From: an uncultured Pontibacter sp.
GTDB lineage: Bacteria; Bacteroidota; Bacteroidia; Cytophagales; Hymenobacteraceae
Direction of reading: 5' to 3'
DNA: 64,000 bases
NCBI RefSeq assembly: GCF_947499215.1
Contig: NZ_CANMNI010000002.1
Span: forward strand, 1,116,001 to 1,180,000
Both the position numbers and the translations under genes were made by a program. The notes beneath the pieces were generated by a model. The model was not told where the DNA came from. It ran no database searches and saw only the letters and a program-made list of their open reading frames with translations. Shown here piece after piece: positions 27,547 to 36,794 of this stretch; position 1 is the first letter of the stretch, and each line of letters opens with the position of its first letter.

Positions 27547-27565
27547 CCACACTCTGAAAGCAGAC

Positions 27566-29569
27566 ATGAGAGTACGAATTATACCTTTTCTGATTCTTAT
27601 TGCCATCACATGTGCTTGGCCGGTAACAGGGCATGCGCAGAAAAAAGAGATGAAGCAGGCGGAAAAGCATTTCAATAGCTTTGAGTACGCGTTGGCTTTA
27701 GAAAGCTACAAAAAGATTATGGAGCGAACCGAGCCGGATGCGTACCTGCTCGAGCGCATCGCAGACAGCTACCGCCTCATGAACAACAGCAAAGAGGCGG
27801 AGTTCTGGTATGCGCAGGCGGCGGGCTTTGCCAACGCCAACCCGGTCAGCACTTTCCACTACGCGGAGGCTGCCAAGCGAAACGGCAACTATACGAAGGC
27901 TAAAGAGTTGTATACCACTTACGCCGACCGTGTACCGGAGCGTGCAGAAATAGCCATGCGATTAGCCGCATCCTGCGATTCAGCTGCGCTTTGGACCAGA
28001 CGTCCGCTATCCTATGAAATAGTAGCCGAGGACAGCCTCAACTCATCAGGGGTTGACTTTAGCCCGATCATTCTGCCCAACGGCGACATGGTTTTCTCTT
28101 CAGACAGACTGAAAGCTCCGGAAAAGAGTAAGAAAAACGAGCGCTTCAATTGGACTGGCAATGGCTATGTGCAGCTTTATTATGCCGCCTCCACATCTGA
28201 TTCTACGTGGGCTGCGCCTAGCGCTCTAGGCAAAGAGGTCAACACGGACTACCACAATGGCCCAGCCTCTTACCTAGCTCAGGAGAACCTCCTGTTCTTT
28301 ACGCGAACCAATAGTGTGAAGCGTGGGCGTGGGCAAGTGAATACCGACCCTACGAGCTGGGTGGGCGGTACAAATGCCAAGGCCGGAGATGTTATCAATC
28401 GCCTAGAAATCTACACAGCTAAACGCAAAGGAGATGAATGGGCAGATGTTAAGCCCTTTAAATACAACAAGCCGCAGGAGTACTCAGTAGGGCATCCGGC
28501 TGTAACACCGGACGGCAAAGTGCTATTCTTTGTGTCGGATATGCCGGGAGGTATAGGCGAAACCGACATCTACTACAGTGAAAGACAAGCAGACGGTGGC
28601 TGGGGAGAGCCCATGAATGCCGGTGAGGTAATTAATACGACTGGCCGCGAGAGTTTCCCAAGTATAGGGGCTGACGGAAAGCTTTATTTTTCATCGGACG
28701 GGCATCTAGGCTTGGGTGGACTCGATATCTTTAAAGCAGAAGGAGAACTCGGTAGCTGGACTCGTGTGCTGAACCTGATGTATCCGCTCAACACCTCGCG
28801 CGACGACCTAGGTATAGCAGTTGACACTACCGGTAAGAAGGGCTGGCTTTCATCTGCCAGACAGAGCGCCACAGGCTTCGATAATATTTACAGCTTTAAG
28901 GAAGTGCCTGTGGAGTGTACGCTTTTGGGACAAACCTACGAAATGGTGGATCAGCCGGGCACGCACATCAAGAAGAAAGTGGTGGTTGACAATGTACTCC
29001 TGCAGCTCTTCGAAGAGAACATAGGAACTATGAATGAAAACCACTCCGACTCCGTGGGTGGCTTCGGCTATAAGGTGGAGGCCGGTATGCAGTATACCAT
29101 CCGGGGCAGTAAGAAAGGCTATCTGACACAGACGATCCTGTTCACGCCAGACTGTCGCTTCAGTGTAGACTCGCTTCTGGTGCAGATGATCATGTACCGC
29201 GATACGCCAAACGTTCCGATCGTACTGGAGAACATTTTCTACGATCTCGATAAGCATGACATTCGTCCGGATGCGGCCATCGAACTGGACAAACTGGTTC
29301 GTGTGCTGAAAGCTAACCCGACTATCCGTATCGAACTGAGCTCGCATACCGACAGCCGCCAGACGCGCAAATACAACCAAGACCTGTCGGATCGCCGTGC
29401 ACAGGCTGCCGTAGATTATATCGTTTCAAAGGGTATAGACCGCAAACGTCTTGTGGCCAAAGGCTATGGTGAATCAAAGTTGCGTAACAAGTGCGGCGAT
29501 TACGTAGAATGTTCGGAAGAACAACATCAAGTGAACCGCCGCACCGAGTTTAAGATCATCGGTAAATAA
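27566..29569 (+). CDS. OmpA-family protein with TPR and PD40 repeats (PorE-like)
   Basis: 667 residues with a signal peptide ending near VTGHA. Parts in order: TPR-like helical repeats (residues about 25-140), a propeller of PD40-type repeats (LPNGDMVFSSDR, VTPDGKVLFFVSD, GADGKLYFSSDG; about 150-440), a carboxypeptidase-like stretch, and a C-terminal OmpA peptidoglycan-binding domain (NIFYDLDKHDIRP ... SSHTDSRQTRKYNQDLSDRRA). The same architecture is seen in PorE, the T9SS component that ties the machinery to peptidoglycan. Here it is the third gene of a cargo-PorP operon, so it is probably a cargo-specific version rather than the core component. Confidence 0.88.
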   Translation: MRVRIIPFLILIAITCAWPVTGHAQKKEMKQAEKHFNSFEYALALESYKKIMERTEPDAYLLERIADSYRLMNNSKEAEFWYAQAAGFANANPVSTFHYAEAAKRNGNYTKAKELYTTYADRVPERAEIAMRLAASCDSAALWTRRPLSYEIVAEDSLNSSGVDFSPIILPNGDMVFSSDRLKAPEKSKKNERFNWTGNGYVQLYYAASTSDSTWAAPSALGKEVNTDYHNGPASYLAQENLLFFTRTNSVKRGRGQVNTDPTSWVGGTNAKAGDVINRLEIYTAKRKGDEWADVKPFKYNKPQEYSVGHPAVTPDGKVLFFVSDMPGGIGETDIYYSERQADGGWGEPMNAGEVINTTGRESFPSIGADGKLYFSSDGHLGLGGLDIFKAEGELGSWTRVLNLMYPLNTSRDDLGIAVDTTGKKGWLSSARQSATGFDNIYSFKEVPVECTLLGQTYEMVDQPGTHIKKKVVVDNVLLQLFEENIGTMNENHSDSVGGFGYKVEAGMQYTIRGSKKGYLTQTILFTPDCRFSVDSLLVQMIMYRDTPNVPIVLENIFYDLDKHDIRPDAAIELDKLVRVLKANPTIRIELSSHTDSRQTRKYNQDLSDRRAQAAVDYIVSKGIDRKRLVAKGYGESKLRNKCGDYVECSEEQHQVNRRTEFKIIGK

Positions 29570-29584
29570 ACATTAAGGTATTAC

Positions 29585-29619
29585 AAAAGACCCGGCACTT
29601 CCGAAGTGCCGGGTCTTTT
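29585..29619. terminator. Bidirectional terminator after the T9SS operon
   Basis: AAAAGACCCGGCACTT pairs perfectly with AAGTGCCGGGTCTTTT across a three-base loop. It separates the plus-strand T9SS operon from the minus-strand dehydrogenase gene and can serve both. Confidence 0.92.
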
Positions 29620-29645
29620 GCTTTATAATGCTGTACAGGTATAGC

Positions 29646-30413
29646 TTACTGCGCAGACCAGCCGCCATCCACCGGCAACATAGAGCCTGTTAGTTGACCT
29701 GCCGCCTCGGAGGCAAGGTATAGCGCTAAGTTGCCCAGCGCTTCTATCTCCACAAATTGCTTGATGGGCTGCTTTTTCAACATCACCTTTTCAATCACAT
29801 CCGATTCAGACATACCATGCGCCATTGCTTGGTCAGCTATTTGAGCCTCCACCAGTGGGGTGCGCACGTAACCGGGGCAGATAGCGTTGCAGGTAATGCC
29901 GAGCGGAGCGCCTTCCAGCGCTAACACCTTAGTTATACCTGCTACCCCATGCTTGGCTGCCACATAGGCTACTTTGTATTCTGATGCCCGCAAGGCGTGT
30001 GCCGAGGCGATATTAATGATACGCCCAAACCCACGTGCCTTCATGCCGGGCCAAACCGCTTTGGAAGCATGGAAGGTGGCCGACATATTGATGGCAATGA
30101 TCGCATCCCAGCGGTCTTCAGGGAATTCCTCCACTGGAGACACATGCTGTATACCTGCATTGTTGATGAGCACATCTACCTGACCGAGCTCCTTTTCTGC
30201 CTGTTGTACCATCCCGCGTATCTGGTCGGGTTGCTGCATGTTAGCCGACGAAAATGTAACATCAACGCCATACTCCTGAGCCAAGTCATCGGCAATTTGT
30301 TGGCCGTTTTTCTCAAGTCCGTTCAGCAACAGGTTGTAGCCATGCGCTGCAAACAAACGGGCTATACCTAAACCAATGCCACTGGTGCCCCCTGTGATAA
30401 TTGCATTCTTCAT
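29646..30413 (-). CDS. bdhA: D-3-hydroxybutyrate dehydrogenase
   Basis: A 255-residue short-chain dehydrogenase that oxidises D-3-hydroxybutyrate to acetoacetate with NAD. The nucleotide-binding TGGTSGIG is at residues 7-14, NNAG at 84-87, and the catalytic S137, Y150 and K154. The residues known to hold hydroxybutyrate in the Pseudomonas fragi enzyme (Q94, S142, H144, K152, Y155) are all present at a constant offset of five: Q89, S137, H139, K147, Y150. This makes the substrate call unusually firm for this large family. The C-terminus LTGSMLPVDGGWSAQ is typical. It lies downstream of, but separated by a terminator from, the receptor, hydrolase and symporter genes on the same strand. Confidence 0.92.
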   Translation of the reverse strand: MKNAIITGGTSGIGLGIARLFAAHGYNLLLNGLEKNGQQIADDLAQEYGVDVTFSSANMQQPDQIRGMVQQAEKELGQVDVLINNAGIQHVSPVEEFPEDRWDAIIAINMSATFHASKAVWPGMKARGFGRIINIASAHALRASEYKVAYVAAKHGVAGITKVLALEGAPLGITCNAICPGYVRTPLVEAQIADQAMAHGMSESDVIEKVMLKKQPIKQFVEIEALGNLALYLASEAAGQLTGSMLPVDGGWSAQ

Positions 30414-30445
30414 CTGTAAAGGTCTTGTAATTGAAATAAGCTTGT

Positions 30446-30475
30446 AAAAAAACAGAGCGCCCCTTAGGGGCGCCC
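30446..30475 (-). terminator. Terminator after the TonB receptor gene
   Basis: GCGCCCC (30457-30463) pairs with GGGGCGC (30467-30473). On the minus strand it is followed by CTCTGTTTTTTT. It would separate the receptor operon from bdhA. Confidence 0.85.
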
Positions 30476-30494
30476 TGCCTTCACCTTAATCTAT

Positions 30495-32996
30495 CTACCT
30501 AACTTCGTTCTTATTTTTTCTGCCACCAAAGTCGAAGCGCAGTTCAGCGGAGTACAAACGGCCGATTACCGGAGAACCCACGAACTCGCGTTGCTCTGCA
30601 TTGAACAGGTTGGATACGCTGGCACCCAGTGTGATCATCTGCGTGAACTTATAGCCGGCGCTCACATCCACAGAAGTAAAGCCGCCCAGCGGGCCGTAGT
30701 TGTAAAGGAGCGGGGCAACACGCTGCTCCCGGTTTTCGCGGGCTGCCACCTGTGACCCTGAAAAGAAGTCATATTCCGGGAGAATGCGCACATTCACCGA
30801 GCCGAAGAACTTGTTGCTGAACAGGTCACGGGCCGTGAAGTTGAAATTATAGCGATGCTTCGGCGCGTTGAGGCTACTTTCTGCCGGTGTTACTGTACCA
30901 TCGCCGTTTGCGTCGTTGTCGAGGTTGTCACGGTCCGTGATATCGGAGTTGAAGTAAGAGTACTTGGCACCAATGCTGAAATTGTTGCTTAGGTAATAGT
31001 TTAAGCCAAGATCCGTGCCCCAAGAATTCACGTTGCCATAGTTGAGGTAGGTGAGGTAGTAATTCAGAGCATTCGCAGCTGCTTCGCTTACATCCTCATC
31101 ACCCTTACGAATCACTTTCTCTTTGCCTAGAATAGGAGTAATGCCTGTTAGTGGCGAAATAAAGTCTTCTGACATCGAGTACCATGTGCTCAAGTCAACA
31201 TAAAATTTCTCGGTTGGTGTGCCTTTATAACCTAGTTCGAAGGTCTGTACACGCTCCGGCTCCAGTTTTGGAATCTCACGAGTTGCACCTGTCTCGGTGT
31301 TCTGTATCGTCAGACCGGCGCCGCTACCCAAAATGGCCAAGGCACCGTTGTTCAGATAAAACTCTTGAAACTGGATAGAAGGGGCAGAATAGGCACGGCC
31401 GTACGTTGCTCTGAAAGTACCAGCAAGGGCATTCAGTGTAAGAGCCGCTTTCGGGCTGAACTGCGTGCCGTAGTTGTCATGGCGGTCGACACGGGCACCT
31501 ACCACAGCGCGAAGGCGATCTCCCAATCCACGTTCAATCTGCGCCACAGCACCATACTGGTTCAGGATAATGTTGCCGTTACGGTCGTCGAGGTAGGTCT
31601 GACGGCTGTAGGCCACGTCACGCTGGAAGCTCAAACCCGTGATCACATCAAAGCCGGCGTAACTGTTGTTGTACTGCACCTCTCCGTTCAATCGGTGGCT
31701 CTTGTCGATGAAGCCTGGGAAAGCGATGGCAGGTGAGTTAGGGTAAAGTGAGCCTGCCGGAGCACCTGTCTTAGATTTCTCGTGGGCCACATCCTGTGAC
31801 TGACCCAAGGCACGCAAGGTGTAGTAGTTATTAGTACGGGCGTTTATCTGGTAAGTATCGCCAGCGTCGTTCCATGTGTTGTATACCTGCGCGAAGATGC
31901 GTGGCGTCACGATGCGACCGTGCAGATATTGGAATGTCCAGCCGTTGATCTGATTGCGACCATTGTTGGTCACGCCGATGTTAGAGCCCTGTCCGATACC
32001 GTAATCCAGAATGATGTCCATGTTTTGAGTCGGGCTGTAGTATACGGCAGCATTGGCACGCTTGAAATTGAAGTTGAAGTCTACGTCATACTCAGGCAAT
32101 GCGCCTAATGTAGCGTTATACACGGTGTCAATAAACTCAAAGTCCTTACCCTCTGTGTACTCTGCGTTTACTTTGTAGGCAAACTTGCTGTTAATGACAC
32201 CGGCGTGGCGGGCACGGGCCGTAAGCACGTTTTGGTTACCGGCACCTACCGTTACAGTTGTGCCCGGATAACGACGCGGGTCTTTGGTGATGGTGTTGAT
32301 GATACCGTTGTGCGCGTTCGGGCCATACAGTGCTGAAGACGGACCCAGAATTACTTCCACGCGCTCAATGTCTTCTTTGATCACGGTGTTGTACAAACCA
32401 GCCGGAAGACCTGTGCCGCCAGGCAGCATCGAGTTACGTCCATCAGTGAGCTGGAACATCTTCACGTTAAAAGCATTGTTGAAGCCACGGGCATTGATGC
32501 CGATACCGGCCACACCGGAGCGCACCACTTCTACACCCTGTACCTTGTTGAGCAGCTCTCCTACGTTGAAAGAAGGCAGCTCTGCCAAATCACGAGAGGA
32601 AATAACGCTGATGGCAGCAGGCGCTTCCGTTAATTTCTCTGGACGGCGGGAGGCGGTAACCACAATCTCTTCGCCCACCATGTTCGTCATGTTCATGGTG
32701 ACAGTACCGATGTCGGTGGTGCTGCCTGATGTTACAGTAATAGACTGTCTGGGGAAAATATAGCCTACATAGGAAATGCGCAGGTTATACGTGCCAGTTG
32801 GTACGTCCATGATACTGAACTCGCCGGCAGCGTTAGTGGAGGCGCCTTTGGTTGTGCCCTCCAGCAGCACCGTGGCGCCATTCAAAGGCTCACCGGAGTC
32901 GGCCCCGAACACGCGGCCTTTGACACTGCCGCTTTGGGCGAGTGCCACCTGTGTCACTGCGAGGAGTGCGAACAGGAGTGTGTAAATTTTTTTCAT
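30495..32996 (-). CDS. TonB-dependent outer-membrane receptor
   Basis: 833 residues. Signal peptide ending near VALAQ; carboxypeptidase-like regulatory domain (GSVKGRVFGADSGEPLNGATV ... YNLRISYVGY, residues about 22-100); plug domain with EEIVVTASRRPEKL, LNKVQGVEVV and RVEVILGPSSALYGPNAHNGIIN; then a 22-strand barrel. It imports a ligand across the outer membrane using TonB energy. No SusD partner is encoded, so it is not a classic polysaccharide-utilisation pair. The C-terminus runs seven residues past the last barrel-like strand (FDFGGRKNKNEVR), which is slightly unusual. The lipoprotein hydrolase is 39 bases upstream, so both are probably in one operon with the symporter. The ligand is unknown. 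Confidence 0.93.
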   Translation of the reverse strand: MKKIYTLLFALLAVTQVALAQSGSVKGRVFGADSGEPLNGATVLLEGTTKGASTNAAGEFSIMDVPTGTYNLRISYVGYIFPRQSITVTSGSTTDIGTVTMNMTNMVGEEIVVTASRRPEKLTEAPAAISVISSRDLAELPSFNVGELLNKVQGVEVVRSGVAGIGINARGFNNAFNVKMFQLTDGRNSMLPGGTGLPAGLYNTVIKEDIERVEVILGPSSALYGPNAHNGIINTITKDPRRYPGTTVTVGAGNQNVLTARARHAGVINSKFAYKVNAEYTEGKDFEFIDTVYNATLGALPEYDVDFNFNFKRANAAVYYSPTQNMDIILDYGIGQGSNIGVTNNGRNQINGWTFQYLHGRIVTPRIFAQVYNTWNDAGDTYQINARTNNYYTLRALGQSQDVAHEKSKTGAPAGSLYPNSPAIAFPGFIDKSHRLNGEVQYNNSYAGFDVITGLSFQRDVAYSRQTYLDDRNGNIILNQYGAVAQIERGLGDRLRAVVGARVDRHDNYGTQFSPKAALTLNALAGTFRATYGRAYSAPSIQFQEFYLNNGALAILGSGAGLTIQNTETGATREIPKLEPERVQTFELGYKGTPTEKFYVDLSTWYSMSEDFISPLTGITPILGKEKVIRKGDEDVSEAAANALNYYLTYLNYGNVNSWGTDLGLNYYLSNNFSIGAKYSYFNSDITDRDNLDNDANGDGTVTPAESSLNAPKHRYNFNFTARDLFSNKFFGSVNVRILPEYDFFSGSQVAARENREQRVAPLLYNYGPLGGFTSVDVSAGYKFTQMITLGASVSNLFNAEQREFVGSPVIGRLYSAELRFDFGGRKNKNEVR

Positions 32997-33035
32997 GGCA
33001 ATGTAGGTTAGATGTTTAAGGTTAGTATGTAGATG

Positions 33036-34088
33036 CTATTTCAGGAAGTCCCGAATCGCTTTGTTAAATGCTTCGGCTTGCTCATACTGCAAGAAATGGC
33101 CGGCTTCGGGTATCATTACTAGCTGGCTGTTGGGAATGCGCTCGCGGCCGGTTTCGCCCACAACTTGGGTGGTGAGGTCCGGGTTGAGGTAGCGGTTTGG
33201 TATAAGAGCGTCTTGTGCTCCGAAAATGATCAGCGTAGGTACCTGCACCTGCGGCAGCTGTTCGTACACCGGCTCGTCGACCATGGCAGCCACACTGCCT
33301 GCCACAGCGGTACTGTAAGCTCCAAATTCAGCTGATTCGGTCATTTTCAGGCGGTCGTCAATCATGTACTGCACATCGGCAGGCATTTGGTGGAAGTTCA
33401 CTTTGAAGTTGGCCGCCACTTGTTCCGGAGTGGTTTTCTGCACGCTCTCCGGCGTCACGGTCATTTTAAAGAGCTGTTTCTGCTGCTCTGTGAATGTCTC
33501 AATGCCAGCCGGTGCCGCCAATATCAGGTGTTTGATGCGCTGTGGTTCTTTTAGAGCGGCGGTGATGGCAATCTGTCCGCCCATGGAGTGGCCGACTAGG
33601 GTGGCTTGCTTTATTTGGAGGGCATCCATCAGGGCCAGCACATTATTTGCATAAGTCGCCATCCCAGCCATCACGCCGGTTTTATCGGACTTGCCGTAGC
33701 CGGGCAGGTCGATGGCGATGCAGCGGTAATGCTGACTCAACTCGGCCACGTTCTTGTCCCAAGCGGGCAGGTAGCTGCCGAGTCCGTGGATGAAGAGAAG
33801 CGTTTCGGTACCCGTGCCTTGGTCGGTATAGGCGATGCGGTTGCCACTGGGCAATGTCACTTTTTTGACTGTATACTTGTAGTTCAGCCCCTCAAACACA
33901 GGGTCGGCGGCTGGTGTAGCGGCAGTTGTTTCAGTGCTGGCAGTTGCTTGCGTGCTGGCTGTTGCAGTATAGGTGTTGTTATCTATACCTGTCGAGGTGG
34001 CGGATGGCTGTGCCGACTGGCAAGCTGTGTGCAAGTACAGGAGGCCTAATGAAGCCAGTAACAGCTTAGTTTTTGAGCTCACTTTCAT
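33036..34088 (-). CDS. Lipoprotein alpha/beta hydrolase
   Basis: 350 residues. A lipoprotein signal (LASLGLLYLHTAC, Cys23) is followed by a Thr/Ala/Ser-rich linker (residues 30-62) and an alpha/beta-hydrolase fold. The nucleophile is S168 in GHSMGG, the likely acid D293 (FGAQDALIP), the histidine H331 (PEAGHFLQ) and the oxyanion-loop HGLGSY at 101-106. It sits in the envelope, probably the periplasmic face. Its start overlaps the symporter gene by 23 bases, so translation is probably coupled. Given the 3-hydroxybutyrate dehydrogenase and receptor nearby, a role in cleaving hydroxyalkanoate esters or oligomers is possible, but this is inference. Confidence 0.88.
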   Translation of the reverse strand: MKVSSKTKLLLASLGLLYLHTACQSAQPSATSTGIDNNTYTATASTQATASTETTAATPAADPVFEGLNYKYTVKKVTLPSGNRIAYTDQGTGTETLLFIHGLGSYLPAWDKNVAELSQHYRCIAIDLPGYGKSDKTGVMAGMATYANNVLALMDALQIKQATLVGHSMGGQIAITAALKEPQRIKHLILAAPAGIETFTEQQKQLFKMTVTPESVQKTTPEQVAANFKVNFHQMPADVQYMIDDRLKMTESAEFGAYSTAVAGSVAAMVDEPVYEQLPQVQVPTLIIFGAQDALIPNRYLNPDLTTQVVGETGRERIPNSQLVMIPEAGHFLQYEQAEAFNKAIRDFLK

Positions 34089-35622
34089 AAGTCGGTTCAG
34101 TTAAAAGTGAAGGATCTTCTGTGGTTGGTTCGGCGACAGGCTGTCGGAACACATAGTAAAAGATAAGGCCCACCGCTACGGATGCCAGTATGGCCAGCGC
34201 GGCAGCTATACCCGGGTTGCGCACAGGCGCTTGCATGTAAGTGGTCAGTCCGCCATAGTACACCCCAAAGTGCACAATGACTGACGTGATAGAAGCGGCA
34301 ACCGGTGCGATAAGCGGCACACGCTTTAGGAACATACCAAACAGCACCGGCACAAAAGCCGCCGAGAAGTAAGCGTATACCCCGTTCTGCGCAAAAATCC
34401 CCACGCTTAGGTTTGGGTTCTGCAACTGGTCGAACGTCAGCCAAATAGTCACTGCCGCCAGCACCACAATCACGAGCCGGTTCACGACCACACCGCGGGC
34501 TGTAACGCTATCGCCCACTAGCGGGGTTAGGATGTCGGAGGTGATGGTGATCGAAAGTGACTGGATTAGCCCCTCCAAGGTAGATAGTCCCGCTGAAATC
34601 AGCCCGAGCACTAGCAACAAGCCCACGTATACCGGAAACTCCCGCACCACATAGGCCGACATGATGCCGTCGACGGGCAGGGGCTGTCCGTTTACTGTCA
34701 GATCCGGGAAAGAAAGTCTTGCATAGAGACCGGTGAACACGACTAAGAAGAATAGTGCTTCGGCCAGCACACCTGTCAACAGGTATAAGTTCACATCCTT
34801 TTCGTTCTTGAGCAAGAGCGACTTGGTGATGATGTGCGGTTGGCAGACAATGGCCACGCCGATAATCATCTGGCAAAAAATAATCTCGAAGTTATCACGG
34901 AAAAGGAAGCTCTGGGGATTAGTTGGGGAAACAAGCAAAGGGTCGATGGCCGCTAGTCTGTCCAGAAAGCCGTGCACGCCATCGCTGAAATGCTGGTAGC
35001 CGGAGCCCAGTAAGATAAAAGCCACGATCAGCATGAGCACCGCTTGGATCATATTGGTGTACACCATAGAGTTGGCGCCCCCGAACATCATGTAGCCAAA
35101 CACAAACACCACGATGCCCACACAGACATACAGTTCGTTCAAATTGAGCACACTTGCCAGTACCTTGGTGAGGCCCACGCAAATCAGCACGATAAACGTG
35201 ATGAGCAAAAGCGACAGAAAAGCGAAGAACATGGCATAGCCGCGGCTTTTATAGACGAGTCCCATCCACTGGGCCATGGTCTGGGCTTTTACGGCGGTAC
35301 CCATCTTGCGGAAACCTTTGGTCAGCACCACCAGCGACACCAGTGCCGCAACCGGCAGGGCAATGGCCATGGAGATAACGCCGCTGATACCATAGAGCGC
35401 CACAAATCCCGGATTGATGATGAACGTGGCAGCACTGGTCATGGAGGCGGCTAATGCTAGGCCGACCGCCACCGGCGAGAAAGCCACATTGCCAAGGGCA
35501 TAGTCGGAGATGGAGCGTATGCGCAGCGCACCCCGTATCACAAAAAACAGGATAATGCCTGCGTAGGCGAGTACAAGTACCCAACCGGCTGTTACAAGCT
35601 CCGATGATGCCAGACTATTCAT
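34066..35622 (-). CDS. Sodium:solute symporter (SSS family)
   Basis: 518 residues with about 13 predicted hydrophobic segments. SSS features are ISDYALGNVAFSPVAVGLAL near the N-terminus (residues 37-56), SAATFIINPGFVALYG, and MMFGGANSMVYTNMIQAVLM in the middle. Members move organic anions, sugars or amino acids with sodium. The gene is first in a probable operon symporter-hydrolase-receptor and lies beside a divergent two-component system. A small organic acid such as 3-hydroxybutyrate would fit the neighbours, but the substrate cannot be read from sequence. Confidence 0.9.
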   Translation of the reverse strand: MNSLASSELVTAGWVLVLAYAGIILFFVIRGALRIRSISDYALGNVAFSPVAVGLALAASMTSAATFIINPGFVALYGISGVISMAIALPVAALVSLVVLTKGFRKMGTAVKAQTMAQWMGLVYKSRGYAMFFAFLSLLLITFIVLICVGLTKVLASVLNLNELYVCVGIVVFVFGYMMFGGANSMVYTNMIQAVLMLIVAFILLGSGYQHFSDGVHGFLDRLAAIDPLLVSPTNPQSFLFRDNFEIIFCQMIIGVAIVCQPHIITKSLLLKNEKDVNLYLLTGVLAEALFFLVVFTGLYARLSFPDLTVNGQPLPVDGIMSAYVVREFPVYVGLLLVLGLISAGLSTLEGLIQSLSITITSDILTPLVGDSVTARGVVVNRLVIVVLAAVTIWLTFDQLQNPNLSVGIFAQNGVYAYFSAAFVPVLFGMFLKRVPLIAPVAASITSVIVHFGVYYGGLTTYMQAPVRNPGIAAALAILASVAVGLIFYYVFRQPVAEPTTEDPSLLTEPTYESELKN

Positions 35623-35773
35623 GCGCGAATGGTATTATTGCTAAGGAAATCTTGAATAATTTAGCTAATAATAAACATTAACCGAAGCCTATACTTGCCA
35701 AACGGGAATAATTTGAGGTGAAATCGGGAATGAGGGAGGTGAGGCGGATTTGATTTAGTGATTGAGTGGCTGG

Positions 35774-35916
35774 CTAAATTGTTAAATGGTCAAATTGTTG
35801 ATTGTTGTTCATGCACGATTCGGACAGGTCGCGACCTGTCCCTACGATATACCCGTAACTCGTGAAACAGAACTTGCGACTCTTGATTACTCTTAAACTC
35901 TCAAACTCCTAAACTT
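35774..35916. repeat. Composite intergenic repeat, copy 1
   Basis: Three pieces in a gene-free stretch: an AT-rich piece (35774-35811), a palindrome GGACAGGTCGCGACCTGTCC (35822-35841) and a 21-base piece (35896-35916). All three recur in inverted order and orientation at 45831-45983; the 21-base piece is identical there. No open reading frame is inside. The rest of 35623-35773 shows no promoter match for the symporter gene. Confidence 0.75.
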
Positions 35917-36679
35917 ACAAGATTTGCAGTCGCTTCAGCAAGGCGTCGCGGTGGGTGTTGCCAATAGGGATTTGTTTGCCGCCGATCAGGATGTTATTGT
36001 CTTCGATGGCTTCGATGGCGGTGAGCTGCACGATGTAGGAGCGGTGTATGCGCATGAACTGGCTGGCGGGCAGGCGCTGTTCGAGGTTTTTCAGGCTTTG
36101 GCTGACCAAGTGCAGGTGCGTGCGGGTCTTGATGTTGCAGTAGATGTCCTGCGCTTCGGCCCACACGATGTCTTCAAGCATCACTTTCTCGAGGCGGTTG
36201 CGCACTTTTACAAACAGGGCGTCGTGTACCAGAAAATTATCTGCCTCTACCGTATCGGTGGGCTGGGTAGGTACAACTGCGGCTTGCTCGGGTTGCAGCT
36301 GGCGGGTACTCGCATTGTGAATGGCCAGCTCAATGCTGCTTTGCAGGGTGCGGGCATCAAAAGGCTTCACCAAGTAAGCATGCGGATTGGTTTGTTTGGC
36401 GCGGTCAATGGTTTCCTTATCCGAGAAAGCCGTCATGAAAATAAAAGGCACGCGTGTAGACTTGGCCAGCAAAGCGGCGGTTTCGATACCGTCGAGTTTA
36501 CCGTCTAGGGTGATGTCGAGTATAATCAGGTCTGGTTGGTGTTGGTGTACCTGCAGTAGCAATTCCTCGCCCGAGCTCACGGCCTGACATACCTGGTAGC
36601 CCATCGACTCCAGCGAAAGCGACAGGTTCTGGGCAATTACCACATCGTCTTCTGCAATCAGTAATTTTAGCCGGGCCAT
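35915..36679 (-). CDS. LytTR-type response regulator
   Basis: 254 residues. The receiver domain (1-125) has the acidic pocket EDD (10-12), phospho-acceptor D55 in LIILDITLDG and the conserved K in YLVKPFD. It is joined by a Pro/Thr/Gln-rich linker to a LytTR DNA-binding domain (about 150-254), with IVWAEAQDIYCNI and FMRIHRSYIV typical of the family. It is divergent from the histidine kinase at 36795 (115 bases apart), with which it likely forms a pair. It could control the adjacent symporter-hydrolase-receptor operon; no LytTR binding repeat could be identified with confidence. Confidence 0.92.
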   Translation of the reverse strand: MARLKLLIAEDDVVIAQNLSLSLESMGYQVCQAVSSGEELLLQVHQHQPDLIILDITLDGKLDGIETAALLAKSTRVPFIFMTAFSDKETIDRAKQTNPHAYLVKPFDARTLQSSIELAIHNASTRQLQPEQAAVVPTQPTDTVEADNFLVHDALFVKVRNRLEKVMLEDIVWAEAQDIYCNIKTRTHLHLVSQSLKNLEQRLPASQFMRIHRSYIVQLTAIEAIEDNNILIGGKQIPIGNTHRDALLKRLQIL

Positions 36680-36794
36680 AGGTATAAGTGTAATTGGTCA
36701 GGGATATCAGCTAAATATAGCAATTTGATTTCATTGGCAAAATGCCGGACTGGGAGAAGTATAGTATAATTGAGATTATTTTGTAAATTGTCGT

